A DNA stretch of 64,000 nt from Hygrocybe punicea (Eukaryota > Basidiomycota > Agaricomycetes > Agaricales > Hygrophoraceae). A program made the translations under genes and the position numbers. The DNA is taken from the NCBI GenBank assembly GCA_963556145.1, contig OY744471.1:551590-615589 (forward strand), in the 5' to 3' direction. The notes under the pieces were generated by a model, which ran no database searches, was not told where the DNA came from, and worked only from the letters and a program-made list of their open reading frames with translations. Below are positions 55,666 to 64,000 of this stretch, piece by piece (within the stretch, counting starts at the first letter, position 1; every line of letters begins with the position of its first letter).

Positions 55666-56374
55666 TGTAGATGCGGGTTCTTGGTGGCTTCGGAACTATA
55701 TAAAGAAATAATAATCCTAACCAGTGGGTGTCAGCGTAGAAGTGACTGGATAAATCAGTGTCGGGAATAGTAGTAAAAGGAAGGGAATGTTAGTAAAAGT
55801 AAAGCCGCCATGTAAAACTGGACTAATAACGACGAATCCGGCGATGAACGGAGTGAAAACAGACAAATAATGAAGAACCCGACGATGCTGACGATGTTGG
55901 GTACGGCGGGTCGGGTCGGGTCGGGTCAGAAATGATGATGAAATATACGGGAACAACGATAAAGACAATGAAGTGGACTATAAAAAGCTTAAGGATCTAC
56001 GTGGACGAGCATTTGAAGGGATTAAAAGGCGATTCTGACTAAAGGGAAACAGGGACTGAGGGTATCTCTTTTTTTTGTACGGTTGTCGGGGACCGTTTTT
56101 ATAGTACAGGAGTGTGTAGCTACTTTCGGACATGTCTATTTCGGCCGATAGATACTACAAAGAAAAGATGGAATGGGGATGTGGAAAGGGGGGGTTGCAA
56201 AGCGACGAAGACAGGAATATGGAGGGGAAAACGAATATGCAAGAAAAAGATCTAAAAAGTCCTACATATCTCCGAAAGGACAAGGCGATGCATAAATAAG
56301 GTAAATCCAAAGTCGGGGATTGAGTCCGAAGAGATCCATCTCCTGGAATTGGAACTCCGAGGCGTTTGAGGCTG
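55666..56374. repeat. Dispersed 0.7-kb repeat, LTR-like, copy 2
   Basis: Same orientation as copy 1 at 45155. It ends at GAGGCTGACGA, where the LTR of the retrotransposon begins. In copy 1 the sequence runs on as GAGGCTGCCGG and reaches TGTGACGAAGC 25 bases later. A small deletion plus insertion of the retrotransposon at GACGA explains the difference. Confidence 0.65.
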
Positions 56375-56879
56375 ACGATGTCATGACCCCAAGTGTTTTT
56401 GGGTGTAATGTCATGGGTTTACCATCGGACCACGGACTTAGATATTTAAGTGCAACACTATGGATGCACACCTACACTCATTAGTACCCATTCTATGCCT
56501 TTCCACATTACGCATGCTAGTGAACAGACACAGATAGCATTTATGCTTACCTTTATATCATTTATTATGGCTTCACTAGTAATGCCCAGACCTAGCCGTT
56601 TATGTATGGTGCACAGAGGCACATCCCCCACTCATTAGTATTTACTATATATTTCTCTGTATTGCGCGTGCAAGGAGACAAGCCCAACTAGCATTGTTAC
56701 CTATATTAGCAGTAATGGATTGATTACAAATCTTGTTTACTTGTATTGATCAAAAGCGGCTCAACTAGATAATGGGAAATGATTAGATAAGATGTGAACA
56801 AGAGGATGATAAGATAATGATAAGATAGGATACATCAGAGAGTGATTATGATATTCTGCTTACATAAAGACAATGGTCT

Positions 56880-57022
56880 ATTGTTCTGAGCAGTCTATTG
56901 TTCTAAACAGTCCAAATGGAGATAGAGCCTATTGTTCACAGCCTCTTTGATGCCATCCATTGTTCTCATGACTCAGTCCTATTGTTCTCACTTTCCCATT
57001 GTTCTCAGTCCCCCATTGTTCT
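56880..57022 (+). promoter_or_regulatory. Seven ATTGTTCT repeats upstream of the LTR TATA box
   Basis: ATTGTTCT occurs at 56880, 56897, 56931 (as ATTGTTCA), 56959, 56981, 56998 and 57015, all in the same orientation and all within 150 bp of the TATA box. Such clusters in LTRs usually bind a host transcription factor; ATTGTT is a core recognised by HMG-box (Sox/MATA-HMG type) proteins. The binding factor is inference. Confidence 0.6.
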
Positions 57023-57029
57023 CCAACAG

Positions 57030-57037
57030 TATAAATA
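57030..57037 (+). promoter_or_regulatory. LTR TATA box
   Basis: TATAAATA at 57030-57037, just after the ATTGTTCT cluster. Transcription of the element would start shortly downstream, marking the U3/R border. Confidence 0.7.
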
Positions 57038-57777
57038 GGGCCCCCAAATTCCAGTAGTCAGTAGGATTTCCCCCCTCACCACTCAGTAGTCACTCTCAGT
57101 TGGGTTCACACAGTGTGATCCCTCATTCTCTTAGTACTAGTAGTTACTCATTGTAGTAGCTAGTGCTTGCAATCCAGTCTGGTTCACTCTTATTCTATCA
57201 TTCTCTGAGTTCCCCTTGTCATCATGGAGAATTCACCCAGTTCACTCAGTCCAATCAATTCATTAGTCAGCTAGATACATTTCTAAGGTTAAGGTTTTAT
57301 CTTAAATAGATACACTTCTAAGGTTAAGGTTTCATCCTAAACAAAAAAGAGTATTCAAAAGGTATTAAAGATATCCCTGAACTAGTAGCCAATGTGCGTT
57401 TGAAGCTTCAGATTTAAGTCAGATATTATAATACCCAGAGATACTCTTGATTGAATCGGCCCTGTAGCCAAAACTGTCCATATTCAACTGGTGAATATTG
57501 TTATCAGTATTCATTGGTTTATATTTTTATATTCCAGTAGTGAATATTAGTATTTTCAGTGTATCACACACCCAATTGCTATTCATCCCTACTCAAAGTC
57601 TCAATTCTTAATTGAAGAGACCTCACTATTACATTCTATTGATTCATATAGTACATATACCCACAAACCCCTTCCTGATAGGTTATTTAAATATTAGAAA
57701 CCCACGAACAACAAGAAGGTACCTGAACAAAGTCAACTCCGGTAATTCTTGGTGAAACAAACATTCACATAACAAAA

Positions 57778-57797
57778 TTGGAGCCCACCGTGAGGGG
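57778..57797 (+). other. Retrotransposon primer-binding site
   Basis: TTGGAGCCCACCGTGAGGGG starts 3 nt after the LTR. A TGG start close to the LTR end is what a tRNA 3'-CCA primer requires, and GCCCACCGTG-type sites are usual in fungal Ty3-like elements. Which tRNA serves was not determined. Confidence 0.7.
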
Positions 57798-57843
57798 TTT
57801 TTAAAATTAAATAACCCAAGCATTTCTATACCTCTAATACACA

Positions 57844-59889
57844 ATGTCCACAAGCACCAGTACTCGTACCCCAGACATGATGCCCCTGCTAGGGCAGAAG
57901 TCTGCCCCAACTAAATTCAAAGGAAGCTATGAAGAAGTCAAAAGATTCGTAAGGCATTACAATCAAATGTGCAAATCCTATGCTGTTTCTGATAAAGAGA
58001 AATGTGAAAGGATTGTAGATTACTGCTCCACCAAAGTAGTCAAGCTTATTGAAGCCCTGGAGAGTTACATATCCCAGGACTGGAATACTCTTGAGAAAGA
58101 TATTACTCGCTACTTTGATGCTGCCCTAAAGGAAACAAGATACATTGTTAGAGATCTCATGACCCTGGCACACATTTGGAAACTTAAGCAGATCAGAACT
58201 CTCACCAAATGGAAACAATATGAACGCAGGTTCATTACTATTGCAGGATGGTTAGAGAGCAAGAAGAAGATCTCTGCAGATGAAAAGGCTGCATACTTCT
58301 GGCATGGAGTCAACAAGAACCTCAGACATATCATTGAGACACGTCTCAACACTGGATCAACACCTTTAGATGTCACATCTCCATTCCCTATGAAAGATGT
58401 CATTAAGGTTGCAGAAACTCTATTTGAAAGGAATCGGTTTGACATGAACCTAGCAGATTCAGATTCAGATATACCAGGAAGACTAGACAACTCTGTTTCA
58501 GAAGACTCTGATACAGATGATTCATCAGAGTATGATACAGATAGTGACTATGAAGCCTGCATCAAGAGAAAGAAAGCTAGCAAGAAGAAGAAGGCATTCA
58601 AATCCAAGGCATATGATTCAGATGATGAACTATTTAAGAAGACAGTAAGGAAAGAAGCTGAGAAGAAAGATAATGGCAGGAAGGAGATAGACAGGAAGTC
58701 TACCTCCACATCATCATCACACCAGAATGAAGTAGAGTCTTTAATCAAGCAAATGGGAAAGCTTTCTTTGGATGATATTAAGTATGGATTAGCATACTAT
58801 AGAGCCTTGAAGCTAGACCCAGACATTGCTCACTGTATTAGCCCACCTGAGTTGAAACAACCTCAGCAAAAGCAAGCACAGTCACAGCGAACACAAAGAC
58901 CTCCCTTCAAAATCTCAGCTGCCAATAGTGTTGGCCTTCCACCAAACCCTTCTACTAGTTTGTTTACTCCTACCAATTCATTTACTCCTTCCAATGAACA
59001 AAGAGGACCCATGACCTGCTATGGTTGTGGAGGACAAGGACATGGAATGCAAACATGTTTCCAGATCAATGAATTACTCAAGACAGGCAAGATAACCAAG
59101 GATGGTCTTGGAAGGATTGTTTATCCAGATGGTTCAATAATTCGCAGAAATATGGGTGAGACATTTGTACAAGCAATTGATAGACATGTAGCTGAAAAGG
59201 CTAGCAATGTTCAATCACACTTCTATGTATTACAAGATCAATTCTCTGATTACTATCAATCTGATGCTGAAGAAGATTTTGAAGCATATACTATACCTAC
59301 AATTAAGGAAGAAGAAATACAAATCCTGCCTGCAGTCAGAGGACCACAGAAAATTGGTGCAGCAAGGAAGGAAGTATTAGATGGAGTATATCCTCCCACA
59401 GGTATTAAAGCCAAGGGAAAAGAGAATATAAGGCCCAACACAGTACTGCCACCCATTCCTAAAGGCCCAGTCAAACCCGGCCCTCTTTCAGCACAGAAGC
59501 AAGCTCAAGCACATGTACCTGCACCATTACCTTTTGCTCTCAAGAAGACAAACCCATTCCATCCTACAGAAGAACTGCATACAAAACAACCTGTTCCAAT
59601 GGATATAAGAACCCCAATACATATTCCTTCAGACACAGATTCAGATATGGAGATGATAGATCCTTCTCCAACAAAGCCAGCCAAGACTCATATACAAGGA
59701 CACAAGGCAAACTTAGATAAGAACAAGATCATGGCTGAAAGACATAATGCTATAACTCGTCCAAAGCCCACTCTGAAATTTCAGTCAATATTGGAGAAAC
59801 TCAAGTTGTCAATCAAATCCTTGACACACCAGTTACCCTGCGCGTTCGTGAAGTATTGGCCTCTTCCAAGGAGCTATCTGAGCAGTTAA
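57844..59889 (+). CDS. Gag protein of the LTR retrotransposon
   Basis: 681 codons from ATG 57844. Residues about 20-200 form the capsid-like helical region (TKFKGSYEEVKRFVRHYNQM, DYCSTKVVKLIEALESY, DWNTLEKDITRYFDAALKE). A Ser/Asp and Lys-rich linker follows. A CCHC zinc knuckle, CYGCGGQGHGMQTC, is at residues 392-405, the nucleic-acid-binding motif of nucleocapsids. The C-terminal part is Pro-rich. The frame ends at TAA 59887-59889, overlapping the protease frame by about 145 nt in the -1 direction. Gag forms the cytoplasmic particle that packages element RNA. Confidence 0.88.
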   Translation: MSTSTSTRTPDMMPLLGQKSAPTKFKGSYEEVKRFVRHYNQMCKSYAVSDKEKCERIVDYCSTKVVKLIEALESYISQDWNTLEKDITRYFDAALKETRYIVRDLMTLAHIWKLKQIRTLTKWKQYERRFITIAGWLESKKKISADEKAAYFWHGVNKNLRHIIETRLNTGSTPLDVTSPFPMKDVIKVAETLFERNRFDMNLADSDSDIPGRLDNSVSEDSDTDDSSEYDTDSDYEACIKRKKASKKKKAFKSKAYDSDDELFKKTVRKEAEKKDNGRKEIDRKSTSTSSSHQNEVESLIKQMGKLSLDDIKYGLAYYRALKLDPDIAHCISPPELKQPQQKQAQSQRTQRPPFKISAANSVGLPPNPSTSLFTPTNSFTPSNEQRGPMTCYGCGGQGHGMQTCFQINELLKTGKITKDGLGRIVYPDGSIIRRNMGETFVQAIDRHVAEKASNVQSHFYVLQDQFSDYYQSDAEEDFEAYTIPTIKEEEIQILPAVRGPQKIGAARKEVLDGVYPPTGIKAKGKENIRPNTVLPPIPKGPVKPGPLSAQKQAQAHVPAPLPFALKKTNPFHPTEELHTKQPVPMDIRTPIHIPSDTDSDMEMIDPSPTKPAKTHIQGHKANLDKNKIMAERHNAITRPKPTLKFQSILEKLKLSIKSLTHQLPCAFVKYWPLPRSYLSS

Positions 59890-62800
59890 CAGACATGATC
59901 AAGAGAAAGAATGCAAAGGTATCTGCCATTGCAAGCTCATTCATAACCAAGGATCGCGGAGTGTTAATCAGGCTTCAGATGGAATGTGATAGAAGACCTA
60001 TTGAAGCCATCATTGACACTGGATCCCAGTTAAATGTGATTAGTAAGAGAGTCTGGAAAGAAATTATCCAAAGACCTATGGATGTAAGAAAAATTCTCAC
60101 AATGAATGATGCTAATGGAGGTGAAGGAACATTAAAAGGATTAGTCTCCGAAGTTCCATTGACTTGTGGTGGTGTCCTCACTTATGCCAATCTTTACATA
60201 GGAGAGACAGTGCCATTTGATTTATTACTTGGAAGACCATGGCAAAGAGGCAACTATGTTTCTATTGATGAAAGGATAGATGGTACATATTTAGTATTCA
60301 AGAATCCTGAAGATTTGACAAACAGATTTGAACTAATGGTCACACCAAGCCATTCTCAAGTTAATCACATCAGAGGAGCTACTACTGCCCATGCCTCAAC
60401 ATCCTATTTATGCACTTTACCTATAGAACTTGAAGAAACCACTACAATTCCTTTAACTAAGTCTTATGAACAAAATAAGGCATTAGTCTGCTATAATCCG
60501 CAATTTCAAACTCCGCTTAAACCGAATTATTTTACCGAAATGATTACATGCTTACAGGATAAGCCTTATTTGGATAAGGATAAGTCTGAAGTAAAAGGAG
60601 ATAAAAGTATCTCATGCTTCAATATCCCCAAAAATGCATATGATGGCTCAAAACTTTTTGCATTGTCCATAGCCCATTGTGATGACATGAACAATGAAGA
60701 ATCTGAATTTTCTAAAAGGAGAAAGATAAGAAATGGATTTTCACACCAGGGAAATTTAGATAGGAATTGCTATAAAAACTCTGAAGAAATGGGAAAGACA
60801 GTAGCCATGTCTGCTGCACAAACCCCCCAGATCCCACCTTTTATGATCAATAACCACCCTCTTCCTCTCCCTGTAGAAGGGATCCACTCCAATGGTCATC
60901 CAGATGCTGGCCGACTTATCACTTCCTTTTTGGGAAATTCCCTTGATTACCAATCTCCCCATTTAAGTAAATTTTTGATTGCTGCCACTGTAGGATATAG
61001 GCTTTCTCCGGGGATTGATTCCCTTGGTGTTCCTTTTGAGCACGGAATTTTATTAAATGCTTCTCTAGCTACAATAAATTCTCCAAGTGTCCCCCCCTCT
61101 TTAAGGATGGGACATTTAGTTTTTCAATTTTACCCATTTGCTAACCCTTCTACTGAGGAGAACTTTTCTCCTCCCCCTGTCCCTCCTCCTTACATAGAGG
61201 ACTTTTATTCTTTCCCAGTGACCACTCGTGACCCTCGCACACGCCCCGGCGACATTATTCCGCCCTTAGAACCGCCCTGTAACCCCGTTAACTTACCAGT
61301 CACGCGGATTCCCACGGTTGGCTCTTCTGTCCCCGCTATCACGCTCACTGGCGAGGACGACCGCGAATCGTCGTTGACCGACGATGAGGCACGCGGTTGG
61401 AGCCCAATCGAAGGCTGGGAATGGGACTACGAGGTGGGAAAGATCCCGCTTCATCTGTTCACTGACAAACGACTTCCACTACAGTACACGGAGCGTGGCT
61501 GTAGATGCCCCTCCCTGACTACTACCACGCCTCCAGAAAATACCTCGACCCTCGCAGATGGTACCACAGACCTTTCCGCGACCACGGATAACAATTTCTT
61601 TCATTTCCGGGGATCCGAAGTCCACTCAACAGCCCCCACCAACAACATTCACCATTCCGCCCTCGACATTAGCCATGACCCGTTTGAACATACAGATCGT
61701 GACGGATACGAGGCAGGTGATGAAGGGGAAGTAGAATGGCCAGGTTGCACGGTGTGTACTAGGCACCCCGCTCACAAAAAATGCCCGGATTTTACCTCAC
61801 TCACGAAAAAGCCTTCTTTTGACGATTATATGGCCCCGGCGGCCACCGTTCAGCTTGCAATACGCACGGAACCCATGAACGACCACAACGCCATCCCTGA
61901 TAGTGACCCCCTCGACGTTATTATCCCCACTTCTCCGCGCGTGCCGTTAGTTGCACCCCTCCTCAAATCCACTAACTATATACTGGCAAATCATGAATGT
62001 AGCGCCCCGGCGGCGCTCATTTATGACCACGGACTCCCACCTGGTCTCAATATGCCGCTCGATGCCCATTTACGCGACACTTCGCCCGGTCTCATCAATC
62101 ACTACCCCACTTCCGTGAAAACCCCCGAATTCGTTTTCCCTGCTGATGACGACTGGGACTGGCCCGTCGGCCAGGTCAGATATATCAACCCCATCGTGCT
62201 CGAACCGCCCCACATGCTTTACAACCACGCAGAGGTAAACTACGCATTTCCACCCCCTCCTCATGCCGAATTGGGACGCAAGCCGATTTCCCGGCCCCCC
62301 AGCGATCTGGACCTCTTATCAGACATCTCCAACCATGCCACCCCTGGTTCCGATGTAGGAGACATTTGGTTCCCTGCTACTTTTTATTTGCCTACTCCCC
62401 CTTTTACTCCTTTTAATAGTAGTGAAAATTTTGTACCTTTAGTCTCTAGCTCCCCTTCTATGTCTTTTGATGATCTATATGGTGATTTAGAATATTCTCC
62501 TAAGTCTCCTATCTTTGAGGAAATTTTGCCAGATTTAAATAATAATAGTGATGATTATTTATATTCTTCAAATAAATACATAGATATTAAAGATACTTCT
62601 ATGTCTGTAGATTCTCAATCATCTTCTTCTGTTTATTCTGGGAGTGACTCTGAAAATAAGGCTGTCAAGATCCTAAGCCCCAAACCAGATCCACTCACCA
62701 TCATTATTCCTCATACCACTTCCATAAATTCATCTCTACCTCAGCCTTATCAGGAACCTGGATCTAGGACTAGACCTATCAGTGTGTCCTCTTCTGAGGA

Positions 62801-63815
62801 CATTAATTCATCTTCTGATGAATCCATGGACACAGACTCAGATGAAGAATTAGAATGGTTCACTTGGACTAGGTCTGATTCCCCAGATTCAGAAGCAATA
62901 ACAGAATTTAATTCAGACCTCAGTCAGGCCATTGAAGAAGCTCAGCAGCTGCTCGATTCCCCTCCAGGCTTGATATCGCTTTCGCCTACACCACCCCCAC
63001 TTGAAGATATATCTTTGTTACAATTGCCACCTGTCTCAGACAATACTTGGTCCTTGCCAGAGGGTGAGGAAATCAATACCCCCTCTGATGAATATGCCAG
63101 ACTCCCATTTGATCATGCCAATGCCTTAAATGCAGGAGAACGCAGTTCGCCCTTACCTCCCTCCAAGGATCCCAGATCCCCATTCAGTGTCAGATCAGGC
63201 CCATTATATCCAGAATCCAATCTACTCACTCAGCTTCGCATGGAAGCACCTCCTATTCGCCCTCAATCACCCATTCAAGTGTATTCCTTCACCATCTCCA
63301 ATGCTGGCTCCTCTCATCAGGACTTACCTGCTGCAAGAATCTTAACAGCTGAGCCAGACCACATGTCTACATTTGATGTTCACATCAGTTTCCTCAAAGC
63401 TATTAGAGGATCCTTGGTTGAAGGCATTCACAGAATTGGATTCAAGCTAGCCACCCCTGACTGGAGGGCCCTCATCAATGAAAGGCCTTCAAATGACCCC
63501 GTCTGCTATTATTTCAACCACAAGTGTTTACTATTTCGGTTTCTGGAAGAAGGAGTTTCTGAAGGACTACCTGAACCTGCAACAGAGCATTTTAGGCCCC
63601 TTCACTTCACAGAGTCAAACCCTCTCCTTGAAGAAGAAGAAATCACCTTCCTCAAAAATTCCTCCATCATCTTTCGCTCCAATCGCCGCATGTTACTCTC
63701 TGATGCTATCAATGCAGTCTTGGATATGCACTTTCGCCGCCCTGAAGCAGTGGCAGATTTGCTTAAGGAAGGATATTTTGATCCTCCCAAATATCTCAAG
63801 TCCACAATTACTTAG
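59745..63815 (+). CDS. Retropepsin followed by about 1,150 residues of unknown sequence
   Basis: The frame is open from about 59745 (after a TAA) to TAG 63813-63815. Family-typical sequence upstream of any ATG (TPVTLRVREVLASSKELSEQ) shows that translation must come from gag by a -1 shift, or that one base was lost or gained. The aspartic protease follows: IEAIIDTGSQLNVIS with the catalytic D-T-G at 60015-60023, and FDLLLGRPWQRGNY as the second conserved strand. After about residue 170 no known domain is visible. The rest is Pro/Ser/Asp-rich up to a more ordered C-terminal block (HISFLKAIRGSLVEGIHRIG, LLSDAINAVLDMHFRRPEAV). No reverse transcriptase, RNase H or integrase appears before the window ends. 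Confidence 0.8.
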
Positions 63816-64000
63816 TGATTTGTTTACTCTTGCAACAATATTTTTGCCCCTATGTCAAACCTCTCTTCTTTATATCTGTCTGTACTACATTTTATTACTT
63901 GATGTGATAGTGTACAAGTTTATATTTTCACAGACTATTCAGGATTTGATATCCTTAGCCAGCCCTAGTATACCTGTGTACAAACAAACTGAACTGACAA
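63816..64000. other. Interior of the retrotransposon, window end
   Basis: AT-rich sequence after the protease-extension stop codon. It does not match the start of the LTR, so the element continues beyond the window; a pol frame or the 3' LTR may follow. Confidence 0.6.

Larger units (their letters stand above)
56379..57774 (+). mobile_element. 5' LTR of a Ty3-like retrotransposon, about 1.4 kb
   Basis: The repeat begins TGTCATGACCCC at 56379 and ends CACATAACA at 57774, immediately before a primer-binding site. TG..CA ends, a TATA box and the position upstream of gag fit a 5' LTR. The downstream LTR must lie beyond the window, so its end is inferred, not compared. The first five bases outside (GACGA, 56374-56378) are the probable left target duplication. 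Confidence 0.8.

Noticed and set aside
59760..59830. Canonical -1 slippery heptamer in the gag/protease overlap
   Set aside because: No X-XXY-YYZ heptamer in the gag phase was found; an indel is equally likely.

Overview
The window looks like nuclear DNA of a mushroom-forming fungus (Basidiomycota, probably Agaricomycetes). The evidence is internal: genes are cut by many 45-80 nt introns with GT..AG borders and CTAAC/CTGAC-like branch sites. Host proteins are of fungal type (Nap1, Mdm35, an F-box protein, an RPE65-type carotenoid oxygenase, single-pass 'AGGVVGG' membrane proteins). The mobile DNA belongs to families common in agarics (KDZ, PIF/Harbinger, hAT, LTR retroelements, and proteins resembling those catalogued as DUF6698 and DUF6729). 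All calls are made by reading the sequence; no database was searched.

Layout. 1-4.4 kb: mobile-element debris, including a nested hAT element inside a long-inverted-repeat element, then a partial hypothetical gene. 4.4-22 kb: a gene island with higher GC. In order: membrane protein (-), small acidic-tailed protein (+), decayed paralogue of the membrane protein (-), a hAT insertion, a membrane-protein gene built from tandem repeats (-), a second AGGVVGG membrane protein (+), F-box (-), carotenoid oxygenase (+), Mdm35 (-) and Nap1 (+); the last two are divergent. 22-64 kb: an AT-richer, repeat-rich compartment made almost wholly of nested mobile elements and decayed multicopy genes. It holds a PIF/Harbinger element (22.2-25.1), a broken KDZ transposase (26.3-30.7) split by a fold-back repeat and a 107-bp hAT MITE, and an unrecognised gene split by a TIR element (30.8-34.2). 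Two copies of an Spt5-like gene follow, one truncated (34.9-35.6) and one pseudogenised (40.3-43.8). Between and after them lie a TET/JBP-like dioxygenase remnant (38.1-39.7), a DUF6698-like pseudogene (46.4-47.9), a DUF6729-like element gene (49.7-54.9) and the 5' part of an LTR retrotransposon (56.4 to beyond the window).

Five hAT-type elements are defined by exact 8-bp target duplications. In two of them, removing the insertion plus one duplication restores an open reading frame, which confirms the boundaries. Two unrelated hAT families (TIRs TAGTGTTGCCG and TAAGGCCCTCCAC) share a 50-bp symmetric motif, CTCGCG-N15-TCAATTGA-N15-CGCGAG, found four times with exactly the same spacing. I consider this the most unusual signal in the window. 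Second is the LTR retroelement, which follows its protease with about 1,150 residues of unrecognised, compositionally mosaic coding sequence and shows no reverse transcriptase inside the window.
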